Of a DNA stretch of 8,882 nt, positions 1 to 5,592 are shown one piece after another. The stretch is from positions 1-8,882 of the forward strand of contig DAOVIP010000051.1 of NCBI GenBank assembly GCA_030671465.1. The letters run 5' to 3'. Source of the stretch: Candidatus Aminicenantota bacterium (GTDB taxonomy: Bacteria > Acidobacteriota > Aminicenantia > UBA2199). Below the pieces are notes generated by a model. That model did no database searches. It saw only the letters and a program-made list of their open reading frames with translations, and was not told the DNA's origin. The translations under genes and the position numbers were made by a program. How positions within the stretch are numbered: position 1 is the first letter of the stretch; every line of letters begins with the position of its first letter.

Positions 1-26
1 AACAGGTAAAACAATTTACTCTTCAT
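1..26 (-). CDS. Third paralogue of the small exported (lipo)protein family, 5' end only (copy 0)
   Basis: Only the first eight codons plus two bases lie in the window, reading leftward as MKSKLFYL. They match base for base the start of the two complete paralogues at 218-823 and 1073-1669, including the GGAGGAGAG ribosome binding site (31-39) and the -10/-35 elements upstream. The start is placed at the ATG behind that ribosome binding site and not at the ATG six codons earlier, because the earlier one would put the Shine-Dalgarno sequence inside the coding region. The rest of the gene lies outside the window, so it is unknown whether this copy is intact. By homology it should encode a signal peptide followed by a beta-repeat domain. 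Confidence 0.75.
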
Positions 27-30
27 GGGT

Positions 31-73
31 CTCTCCTCCAACATATATTAATAATCCGGAATCGAAAAGTCAA
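31..73 (-). promoter_or_regulatory. Promoter and RBS of lipoprotein copy 0
   Basis: On the minus strand the -35 is TTGACT (68-73), followed by a 17-bp spacer and the -10 TAATAT (45-50). The Shine-Dalgarno GGAGGAGAG (31-39) stands 4 nt before the ATG at 24-26. The same elements at the same spacing recur at 842-870 and 1688-1716. The conservation and the good -35 support a sigma70-type promoter. The -10 matches the consensus at only four of six positions. Confidence 0.5.
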
Positions 74-96
74 TCATCAGCTGGATATTGCCGTGG
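60..96. repeat. Direct repeat shared with 1703-1739 (duplicated upstream segment)
   Basis: These 37 bases are identical to 1703-1739. Weaker similarity continues to about 112, matching about 1755. The partner copy at 1740-1755 lies at and inside the 3' end of the M48 protease gene, so this stretch appears to carry a decayed remnant of that gene end in front of copy 0. It implies that copy 0 and copy 2 share a longer duplicated unit than copy 1, whose similarity stops after the -35 element at 870. Confidence 0.75.
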
Positions 97-132
97 ATTG
101 GAATTATTCATAAACACGGAAGAAGCGAAGAA

Positions 133-197
133 GGGGTCAGTTCTTTCTTTATAACATTATTTACATTTTCTCATGCTTTAATGAAAGAACTGACCCC
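133..197. repeat. REP-like inverted repeat, 15-bp perfect arms
   Basis: GGGGTCAGTTCTTTC (133-147) and its exact complement GAAAGAACTGACCCC (183-197) flank a 35-nt AT-rich spacer. The element sits between the stop of copy 1 (218) and the upstream region of copy 0. There is no T-tract and the loop is long, so it does not look like an ordinary intrinsic terminator. GGGGTCAG...CTGACCCC intergenic repeats are, from memory, common near IS200/RAYT-type transposases in environmental bacteria, and a non-autonomous REP/MITE-like element is the likeliest reading. No transposase is present in the window. Confidence 0.7.
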
Positions 198-217
198 CAC
201 ATTAATATAGTTCGTAT

Positions 218-823
218 TTATATTCTGTCCAGATACCAGGTACCGAAGGGCCCCCAGGTGGCAGTCCAGTCTCCGCTCATGTTATTATCATTATTAATGG
301 TTCCGGTAAAATTCATGATCAAACCACTCCCGAAATCCAGATTAAATTCAATTGAACTATTGGTAATGGCATAGTTGCCGTTACCGGTCGGAGGGATTGT
401 ATCCACAATCCCGGTTGTAGTTCCGGCATAATACCCCCCACTGAAGGTGACATCCATAGCATATTCTCCAGATCCTGAAACATTCACCTCTCCAGACCAG
501 TCACCGTTCACATCAAAAATCTCGTCGGCCGTCACATTCAGGGTGTGGTTCGTATTCATGGAAATGATGCCATTATTGCCCACGGTTACACCATCCAGCT
601 GAACCACCAGGTTTTCATAACCGGACTGAAGCGAATAACTGTAGTTAACCAGGTCTCCATCGGTATGATTGTAGGATCCAGTAGCCGGGGTTCCGGTGAT
701 CCCCCCTCCCACGGTAACGGTCAGCACATACTGGGCGGCGTCCTCGGCAGTCTTGCAGCCGGGATTAACCAGCAAACCCAACAAACAAAAAATGACTAAC
801 AGGTAAAACAATTTACTCTTCAT
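218..823 (-). CDS. Small exported beta-rich protein, probable lipoprotein (copy 1)
   Basis: A 201-residue protein of unknown function. Residues 1-22 form a signal peptide (basic MKSK, then a hydrophobic run) ending at Cys23 within NPGC, probably the lipidated residue, although the lipobox is atypical. Residues 31-101 resemble a divergent InlB/Flg_new_2-type beta-repeat (YVLTVTV, GTPATGSY, a GYE turn). Residues 105-201 form a second beta domain beginning NGDW, with Gly and aromatic residues in alternating strands and a GTINNDNNMSG motif, reminiscent of small lipocalin-like barrels. The start is taken at the ATG behind GGAGGAGA (829-836), not at the ATG six codons upstream. It is tandem with the paralogue at 1073-1669. 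Signal peptide and paralogy are clear; the domain names are recalled resemblances, not searches. It probably sits in the cell envelope. Confidence 0.8.
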   Translation of the reverse strand: MKSKLFYLLVIFCLLGLLVNPGCKTAEDAAQYVLTVTVGGGITGTPATGSYNHTDGDLVNYSYSLQSGYENLVVQLDGVTVGNNGIISMNTNHTLNVTADEIFDVNGDWSGEVNVSGSGEYAMDVTFSGGYYAGTTTGIVDTIPPTGNGNYAITNSSIEFNLDFGSGLIMNFTGTINNDNNMSGDWTATWGPFGTWYLDRI

Positions 824-828
824 GGGTC

Positions 829-870
829 TCTCCTCCAACATATATTAATAATCCGGAATCGAAAAGTCAA
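829..870 (-). promoter_or_regulatory. Promoter and RBS of lipoprotein copy 1
   Basis: The -35 is TTGACT (865-870), with a 17-bp spacer and -10 TAATAT (842-847). The Shine-Dalgarno GGAGGAGA (829-836) precedes the ATG at 821-823. A start site 6-8 nt after the -10 would fall at or inside the Shine-Dalgarno, giving a leader of only about a dozen bases. Elements and spacing are the same as in the other two copies. Confidence 0.55.
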
Positions 871-1072
871 ACCTTCAGGGACGGTTTTTGTTTTTTTTCG
901 TCTCAAATGCCTCACAATTGTGCATAAAAAGCCACTCACATTTCAAAAAACCATCCTTTATATCCTTTGTATATTATCAGTGAAAAAGAATTTATTATCA
1001 ATTTTTTGGATATTGGATAGAAAATGCGCAAATGCACCTACCATCCCCATTTTTTTTAGCAGTACAGTTATC
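871..1072. other. Intergenic stretch between lipoprotein copies 2 and 1
   Basis: About 200 bp of AT-rich DNA with no credible gene on either strand. It holds a perfect 10-bp palindrome CACAATTGTG (913-922) and a possible second leftward promoter: TTGATA (996-1001), 17-bp spacer, GATAAT (973-978). In AT-rich DNA such a match can arise by chance. The end of copy 2 shows no clear intrinsic terminator. Unlike the upstream regions of copies 0 and 2, this stretch shows no resemblance to the protease gene end. Confidence 0.45.
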
Positions 1073-1669
1073 TTACAGTCGTGTTAACTCCCAGTTTCCT
1101 GAGGTTCCTCCGCTGAAAGATTCCCAGGTTCCGCTCATGTTGTTATCGTTAGTTATGGTGCCCCAGTAATGAATATCGCTACTTCCTATGTATAAATCAA
1201 AGGTAATCTGGTTGCCGGAAATGGAGTAATTACCTGACATCAGTGGAGAACTTCCAAAGCTTCCGGTGGTTGATCCGGAGTACAATCCTCCGGTAAAGGT
1301 GACCTCAAAAGGATAATCTATTGTCATATAATATAACCAGCCTTCCCAGTCCCCGTTGGGATCAAAAATCTTTTCTGCGGTGACAGTCAGGATATGGCTC
1401 ATGTTCATAGAAATGATTCCATTATTGCCCACGGTTACACCATCCAGCTGAACCACCAGGTTTTCATAACCGGTTTGAAGCGAATAACTGTAGTTAACCA
1501 GGTCAGCGTCTGTATAAGAATAGGATCCGGTAGCCGGGGTTCCGGTAATCCCCTCCCCCACGGTCACGGTCAGCACATACTGGGCATCCGCGGCAGTCTT
1601 GCAGCCGGGATAAACCAGCAAACCCAATAAATAAAAAACAACTAACAGGTAAAACAATTTACTCTTCAT
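1073..1669 (-). CDS. Small exported beta-rich protein, probable lipoprotein (copy 2)
   Basis: A 198-residue paralogue of copy 1 with the same layout. The signal peptide ends at Cys23 (YPGC), a beta-repeat domain covers residues 30-100, and a second beta domain runs from NGDW (about 105) to the end with TITNDNNMSG near residues 171-180. Residues 1-108 are almost identical to copy 1, while the C-terminal half is clearly diverged. The start is at the ATG following GGAGGAGA; the ATG six codons upstream would swallow the ribosome binding site. It is the first of the array after the M48 protease gene, whose stop lies about 80 bp upstream, and it has its own promoter. Function unknown. A surface or periplasmic binding role is possible, but nothing here names a ligand. 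Confidence 0.8.
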   Translation of the reverse strand: MKSKLFYLLVVFYLLGLLVYPGCKTAADAQYVLTVTVGEGITGTPATGSYSYTDADLVNYSYSLQTGYENLVVQLDGVTVGNNGIISMNMSHILTVTAEKIFDPNGDWEGWLYYMTIDYPFEVTFTGGLYSGSTTGSFGSSPLMSGNYSISGNQITFDLYIGSSDIHYWGTITNDNNMSGTWESFSGGTSGNWELTRL

Positions 1670-1716
1670 GGGTCTCTCCTCCAACATATATTAATGATCC
1701 GAAATCGAAAAGTCAA
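1394..1716. repeat. Conserved 5' cassette of the lipoprotein array, matching 545-870
   Basis: The promoter, ribosome binding site, signal peptide and first domain of copy 2 align with 545-870 of copy 1, differing by one codon in length (323 versus 326 bp). A 55-bp block is perfectly identical (570-624 against 1419-1473), and a 29-bp identical block follows after two mismatches. Identity drops downstream in the C-terminal coding half. Copy 0 shows the start of the same cassette at 1-73. Confidence 0.85.
1675..1716 (-). promoter_or_regulatory. Promoter and RBS of lipoprotein copy 2
   Basis: The -35 is TTGACT (1711-1716), with a 17-bp spacer and -10 TAATAT (1688-1693). The Shine-Dalgarno GGAGGAGA lies at 1675-1682, before the ATG at 1667-1669. 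It begins about 35 bp after the stop codon of the upstream protease gene. The spacer differs from copy 1 by two bases, while both hexamers and the 17-bp spacing are kept, which supports function. Confidence 0.5.
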
Positions 1717-1750
1717 TCATCAGCTGGATATTGCCGTGGTTTGGAATTGT

Positions 1751-3214
1751 TTATGAACGCCGGATTTTAATTCCCCGACCGCATTGATTGCAGTGAATGG
1801 TTGTTTCCAGCAGAGCCGGAGACAACTGGATGGGATTCCCACAGGTGCAATTCATGGTTTCCCAGCCACTGCTCCGGCGTTGGTAGGGAATGGTTTCCGG
1901 TTTTTTTTGACTTTCAGTAACCGGAGCATCCTGCATTGCTTTTCTTTTTTTCCGGGCTGATAGCGAACCGGCAGCAGCCACACCCGAAAGTGCTGCCATT
2001 TCGGCCAGCGGTGTTCTAATGGATCGTTTACATCTCGGGCAGGTAATACTTGACTGCTTAAACCCGGAGGGCAATTTCAGTTTTAATCCACACAGGCAGA
2101 TCAAAAAAACAAATCCGTTCATCACCCGCATCAAATCCCCCAGCTCCCTTTTTTTTATTGGGGAAGATGCCGGCTCAGAAACCTCTCCAGTCGGTTTTCG
2201 GATGGGCCGGGTTTCCGAATCCTTCAGGCCAGAGGCGGGCATGATGCCTTTACCGGTAACCATCTGATAGGCGGATTGATAGTTGACAAAGTTTACCCCG
2301 CGGGACATATTCTGCAAAATCTTAATCCTTTCCTGAACCGGGGGATGGGTGCTGAACAATCCGGTCAGGGAGCTTCTTTGCTTTTTCAAGGGATTGATGA
2401 TAAACATGGGAGCGGTAATACTGTTGGCCCGGGAAAACGACAGCCGGGTCGAGGAAATTTTTTCCAGAGCCGATGCCAGCCCTTCCGGGTAGCGGGACAA
2501 CCGGGCAGCCGATGCATCAGCCAGGTATTCTCGTTTCCGTGAAATAGTAAAATAGAAAATCCGGCTCAATATCGGTGCAAGGATGGCCAGGACGATGGCC
2601 ACCATGGCAATGGCCCCGCCCCCTCCCTTATCCGATCTCCGGGAACTGAACCGCCGGGAAGAACTCCCTGAAAACCAGAGGCTCCTTAAAAACACCTCTG
2701 AAATGAGTACGATCGAACCCAGCATGATTCCGGCATAGGTCATATAGAGGATATCCCGGTTCAGAATATGGGACATTTCATGGGCAATCACCCCTTGAAG
2801 TTCGGTCCGATTCAGCTGGTTCAGCAAACCGGCGGTAACGGCAATGGCACTTTTCTCTGGCTTTCTTCCGGTGGCAAAGGCATTGGGTGCATCCTCGGCA
2901 ATAATATAAATTTTAGGCAAAACCGGTAAATTGGCCGCAATCTTCATTTCTTCCACCACATTAAACAGTTGGGGATGAATATTGTGGCTCACTTCTTTGG
3001 CCCGGCTGAGGGCCAGCAACATGGAGTCTCCTTTAAAATACCCGATCAGCGACCAAAACGCCCAAATCATGAGCGCTAGAAAAAGCCCGGTAAAACCACC
3101 ACCTTGGGGGAGGTAGGCCTCTCCCAGTATATACCCGGTGGCCAAGAGCAGCATCCCCATACCGATGAAGAGCAACCAGGTTTTTCGTTTATTGGACCGG
3201 ATCAATTCCCACAT
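1751..3214 (-). CDS. M48 family (HtpX-like) membrane zinc metalloprotease with two C-terminal zinc ribbons
   Basis: A 487-residue integral inner-membrane protease predicted to cleave membrane or misfolded envelope proteins. Hydrophobic segments lie near residues 13-30, 41-59, 157-176 and 200-220. The catalytic HEMSH is at 145-149 (His145, Glu146, His149), and EYLADA at 229-234 supplies the third zinc ligand, Glu229. FSTHPP (287-292) is also typical of HtpX-like proteins. HtpX itself is about 290 residues. The extra 190 residues hold a linker and two similar zinc ribbons, C373-x-C375...C392-x2-C395 and C456-x-C458...C475-x2-C478. It lies 13 bp after lemA with no strong Shine-Dalgarno, so translational coupling is likely. 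The catalytic assignment is firm; the substrate and the role of the ribbons are unknown. I give no gene symbol because the architecture is not canonical HtpX. Confidence 0.93.
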   Translation of the reverse strand: MWELIRSNKRKTWLLFIGMGMLLLATGYILGEAYLPQGGGFTGLFLALMIWAFWSLIGYFKGDSMLLALSRAKEVSHNIHPQLFNVVEEMKIAANLPVLPKIYIIAEDAPNAFATGRKPEKSAIAVTAGLLNQLNRTELQGVIAHEMSHILNRDILYMTYAGIMLGSIVLISEVFLRSLWFSGSSSRRFSSRRSDKGGGGAIAMVAIVLAILAPILSRIFYFTISRKREYLADASAARLSRYPEGLASALEKISSTRLSFSRANSITAPMFIINPLKKQRSSLTGLFSTHPPVQERIKILQNMSRGVNFVNYQSAYQMVTGKGIMPASGLKDSETRPIRKPTGEVSEPASSPIKKRELGDLMRVMNGFVFLICLCGLKLKLPSGFKQSSITCPRCKRSIRTPLAEMAALSGVAAAGSLSARKKRKAMQDAPVTESQKKPETIPYQRRSSGWETMNCTCGNPIQLSPALLETTIHCNQCGRGIKIRRS

Positions 3215-3227
3215 GGAGACAACTCAT

Positions 3228-3788
3228 TTAAGAAAAATCAACCTGGGGAACTTCCTTTTCCTTGATATCTTCAATTTCAAAGAATTCTTCTTCTTTGAAA
3301 TGAAACATCCCGGCAATGATGCTGGAGGGAAACATCTGAATCTTGTTGTTTAAAAACAAGACCTGATCATTATAACCCTGGCGTGAATAGGCAATTCGAT
3401 TTTCAGTAGTTGAAAGTTCTTCCTGAAGGGCCAGAAAGTTCTGGCTGGCTTTCAGGTCCGGATAATTTTCAACCACCACAAAAAATTTTCCCATGGCCTC
3501 ACTCAATTGACCTTCGGCTTTTATTTTTTCCCCAATGCTATCAGCACCCATGGCCCGGCTTCTGGCCTCGGTCAGGTTTTGCAGGGTTTCGCGTTCATGC
3601 TTCATATAACCTTTGGCCGTTTCAATTAGATTGGGGATAAGATCGTGACGCCTTTTCAACTGCACATCAATCTGGGACCAAGCATTTTTAACCTGATTCC
3701 TGAGCCGGACCAGTGAATTGTAAATCCCGACAATCCACATGATCGCTACCACAATGATTCCTAAAAAAACGAGTAATACCAAACCCAT
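3228..3788 (-). CDS. lemA: LemA family protein
   Basis: A 186-residue LemA protein. It has one N-terminal membrane segment (residues 2-22), then the hallmark start of the alpha-helical domain ([20 protein letters not shown], 23-42, followed by RRHDLIPNL at 46-54). The second conserved block is YPDLKA (109-114) and TENRIAYSR (128-136). The C-terminus ends in the usual acidic and aromatic tail (FHFKEEEFF, then PQVDF). The family is membrane-anchored with a helical bundle, of uncertain biochemical role, and is often encoded next to M48 proteases, as here (13 bp upstream of the protease gene). The start is supported by AAGGAGG (3794-3800), 5 nt before the ATG. Length is normal for the family. A partner or adaptor role for the protease is inferred from the pairing alone. 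Confidence 0.95.
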   Translation of the reverse strand: MGLVLLVFLGIIVVAIMWIVGIYNSLVRLRNQVKNAWSQIDVQLKRRHDLIPNLIETAKGYMKHERETLQNLTEARSRAMGADSIGEKIKAEGQLSEAMGKFFVVVENYPDLKASQNFLALQEELSTTENRIAYSRQGYNDQVLFLNNKIQMFPSSIIAGMFHFKEEEFFEIEDIKEKEVPQVDFS

Positions 3789-3831
3789 TTTATCCTCCTT
3801 ATCTCCTGTTGAATTTATTTCACGTTTTCAT

Positions 3832-4251
3832 TTACTCACTTAAACCGTCCCTGAAAACTTCCCTCAACCAGGTAATGACCGGGTCACTCGGCGTCAAACC
3901 GCCCTTTTTCAGGGTCTCATAGAGTTCGCCACGATCAAACCAGATCCCATGTTGACCGGGACAACCGTCAATTAGAATTTTCTTTTGCCTTTGAGCGGAA
4001 TCCTGCTCAGAACCCGGCAGTGAGAGTTTATTCATTTTTTTACGGCACATGGGGCATTTTTTTTTCTTTTCCCCGGCATTGATTTCAACCTGAAAAGAAC
4101 TTAAAAACGTATCCCGCCTATGGGAATTTTCGAGTAAGAGTTCCAGTTCCCCTGCATCCAGCCAGATACCCTGACAACGGATGCAGTAATCAATCTCCAC
4201 ATCATCCAATTCCAGCACAACCATCAATTCTTTACAGGCCGGACAGTTCAT
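3832..4251 (-). CDS. Double zf-TFIIB-type zinc-finger protein
   Basis: A 139-residue soluble protein with two copies of the zf-TFIIB-like zinc-binding module. The first has C3-x2-C6 and C23-x2-C26 followed by GIWLDAGELE. The second has C66-x2-C69, then C97 with H101 (CPGQHG) in place of a C-x2-C pair, followed by GIWFDRGEL. The repeated GIW-D-GEL signature is characteristic of this family. No DNA-binding or enzymatic function is established for it here. AAGGAG lies 8 nt before the ATG. The gene lies 31 bp after the GGDEF gene and 43 bp before lemA, so co-transcription is likely. A linking segment (about 43-65) ends in a lysine run encoded by nine consecutive A residues. A role in zinc handling or protein interaction within the protease operon is a guess. 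Confidence 0.85.
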   Translation of the reverse strand: MNCPACKELMVVLELDDVEIDYCIRCQGIWLDAGELELLLENSHRRDTFLSSFQVEINAGEKKKKCPMCRKKMNKLSLPGSEQDSAQRQKKILIDGCPGQHGIWFDRGELYETLKKGGLTPSDPVITWLREVFRDGLSE

Positions 4252-4282
4252 CTATACATCTCCTTGGGTTCAATTGGCAGGT

Positions 4283-5224
4283 TTATTTACTGGAGTCTTT
4301 TTCCCGATAGATACAAATCCGGTTTTTCCCCAGCTGTTTTCCCCGGTAGAGGGCCTCATCCGCTTTTTTCAGGAGTTGATCCGGTTCTTTAGCATCCCTT
4401 GGAAAGGATGCCAGACCAATGGTTACACTGAGTCGGCCCAGTGGCTCTCCCTCAATGGTTTTGAAGTGATGCCGGTAGATGGTCAACACAATCCGTTCAC
4501 CTACCATGAAGGCTTCACTTTCAGTGGTCTCCGGGAGCAAAACCGCAAACTCTTCGCCTCCATAACGGGCCAGGTAATCCCAGGCGCGTACATTTTTTTT
4601 TAATAAGGCTGCCACCTGCTTCAGTACCTGATCACCCACCAGATGCCCATGAGTATCATTAACTTTTTTAAAACTGTCAATATCGATCATCAGCAGATTC
4701 AGGGGGCGCTTATAGCGGGTATGCCTTTGGGTTTCAGTGTTTAACATATGTTTGAAATAACGCTGGTTGTTCAGATCGGTCAGATCATCCATTGTAGACA
4801 GCTTCTTGTAGTACTCGCTCTTTTCAGCCATTTCCTGGAGGTTTTTGGTTTCCAGTACTTTTTTGATAATGAAGAGTGTATGGTTGAATTTGAAGGGCTT
4901 AGAAACAAACTCAGCAGCTCCGGCTTTTATGGATTCAACGGCATTTTCAATAGACGCATAGGCGGTCATGACAATAATCGGAATATCAAATCCCATCTCA
5001 ATGACGGTCCGGGTAAGAGCAATTCCATCCATCCGGGGCATGAGCAGATCGGTCATAACCAGGTCGATGCTGTTTTTTTCAATAATCTCCAGGGCTTCCT
5101 GCCCGTTTTCGGCGATAAAAACATCAAACTGATTTTCCTCTAGAAAATCTTTCAGACTAGAACGTATCCCCTCTTCATCATCGACAACCAGAATCGTGGA
5201 ACCCTTTTTTTCCTTACTATCCAT
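4283..5224 (-). CDS. Response regulator with GGDEF diguanylate cyclase output (PleD/WspR-like)
   Basis: A 313-residue cytoplasmic two-component regulator. The receiver domain covers about residues 9-125: acidic pair D15-D16, phospho-acceptor D59 in the VMTDLLMPRMDG loop, T87, and K109 in SKPF. A linker helix follows, then a GGDEF domain (about 140-309) with DDLTDLNNQR at its start and an intact GGEEF active site at 222-226. RxxD at 213-216, five residues before GGEEF, is the product-inhibition I-site. Both catalytic and feedback residues are present, so it should make c-di-GMP upon phosphorylation. No histidine kinase gene is in the window. A consensus-like promoter lies upstream, and the gene probably heads an operon with the zf-TFIIB, lemA and M48 genes. 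The Shine-Dalgarno is weak (AAGGG, about a dozen bases upstream), but no nearby alternative start exists. The first two domains are certain; the signal is unknown. Confidence 0.95.
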   Translation of the reverse strand: MDSKEKKGSTILVVDDEEGIRSSLKDFLEENQFDVFIAENGQEALEIIEKNSIDLVMTDLLMPRMDGIALTRTVIEMGFDIPIIVMTAYASIENAVESIKAGAAEFVSKPFKFNHTLFIIKKVLETKNLQEMAEKSEYYKKLSTMDDLTDLNNQRYFKHMLNTETQRHTRYKRPLNLLMIDIDSFKKVNDTHGHLVGDQVLKQVAALLKKNVRAWDYLARYGGEEFAVLLPETTESEAFMVGERIVLTIYRHHFKTIEGEPLGRLSVTIGLASFPRDAKEPDQLLKKADEALYRGKQLGKNRICIYREKDSSK

Positions 5225-5270
5225 ATTTAAAAATACCCTTCGTAAATAACAATCATTGCCGGTTTATTTC

Positions 5271-5299
5271 ATTATCCACTATTGGTGTTCAAAGGTCAA
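5271..5299 (-). promoter_or_regulatory. Promoter of the RR-GGDEF / zf-TFIIB / lemA / M48 operon
   Basis: On the minus strand the -35 is TTGACC (5294-5299), followed by a 17-bp spacer and -10 GATAAT (5271-5276). Each hexamer matches the sigma70 consensus at five of six positions. The predicted start is near 5264, giving a leader of about 40 nt to the ATG at 5222-5224. It lies in the 103-bp gap after the dodecin gene, where I see no convincing terminator, so read-through from dodecin may add to expression. Confidence 0.65.
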
Positions 5300-5327
5300 C
5301 AACCTCGGAAGCAAATCAACCCATTCC

Positions 5328-5537
5328 CTAATCTTCATATTTAAAAGACAGGTTGACCCGGGCACGATAAGCCATCACTTTTCCATTCTCTACCCGCATA
5401 TCCAGTTTTTTAATCTCAGCAATCCTGAGATTTTTCAAACTCTTTCCAGCTGTTTCAACTGCCTTTTTGGCTGCATCTTCCCAGGATTGTTCACTGGTTC
5501 CCACCAATTCAATCACCTTATAAACGCTATCAGACAT
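5328..5537 (-). CDS. Dodecin family flavin-binding protein
   Basis: A 69-residue protein with the dodecin fold signature and normal family length. It starts MSDSVYKVIELVGTS, has the amphipathic helix WEDAAKKAVETA (19-30), the strand LRIAEI, and the final strands KVMAYRARVNLSFKYE. Dodecins form hollow dodecamers that bind riboflavin/FMN (or CoA in some bacteria) and buffer free flavin in the cytoplasm. W19 is in the helix-leading position expected for the residue that stacks against bound flavin in dodecins, though I assign this by alignment from memory. The start is supported by AAGGAGG (5544-5550). It has its own strong promoter and is divergent from the ECF sigma factor gene. No direct functional link to the neighbouring cyclase is known. 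Confidence 0.93.
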   Translation of the reverse strand: MSDSVYKVIELVGTSEQSWEDAAKKAVETAGKSLKNLRIAEIKKLDMRVENGKVMAYRARVNLSFKYED

Positions 5538-5564
5538 GGCATTCCTCCTTTACTATATATACCT

Positions 5565-5592
5565 ATTATAAATAAAAAATATTTTTTATCAA
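5565..5592 (-). promoter_or_regulatory. Dodecin promoter with palindromic spacer
   Basis: On the minus strand the -35 is TTGATA (5587-5592), followed by a 16-bp spacer and a perfect -10 TATAAT (5565-5570). The start would be near 5558, about 20 nt before the ATG, with the AAGGAGG Shine-Dalgarno between. The interval contains an 18-bp perfect AT palindrome, ATAAAAAATATTTTTTAT (5572-5589), which overlaps the -35 element and could be an operator or simply a bent A-tract. Confidence 0.65.

Noticed and set aside
545..799. Plus-strand open frame, with a similar one at 1394-1630
   Set aside because: They lie antisense to the paralogous lipoprotein genes, and their similarity to each other is explained by the duplication.
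824..841. Upstream ATG giving an extra MLEERP to the lipoproteins
   Set aside because: The codons encode the GGAGGAGA Shine-Dalgarno itself. The ATG after it gives a normal signal peptide starting MKSK.
875..888. 14-bp match TTCAGGGACGGTTT to the 3' end of the zf-TFIIB gene (3839-3852, opposite strand)
   Set aside because: A single 14-bp match is not surprising by chance in a window of this size, and the flanks do not match.
873..897. Possible intrinsic terminator on the plus strand (CCTTCAGGGACGG followed by a T-tract)
   Set aside because: The stem is at most 5-6 weak pairs, and no plus-strand gene lies upstream that would need it.
2019..2542. Plus-strand open frames opposite the M48 gene
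   Set aside because: They are antisense shadows of a well-supported protease with conserved motifs.
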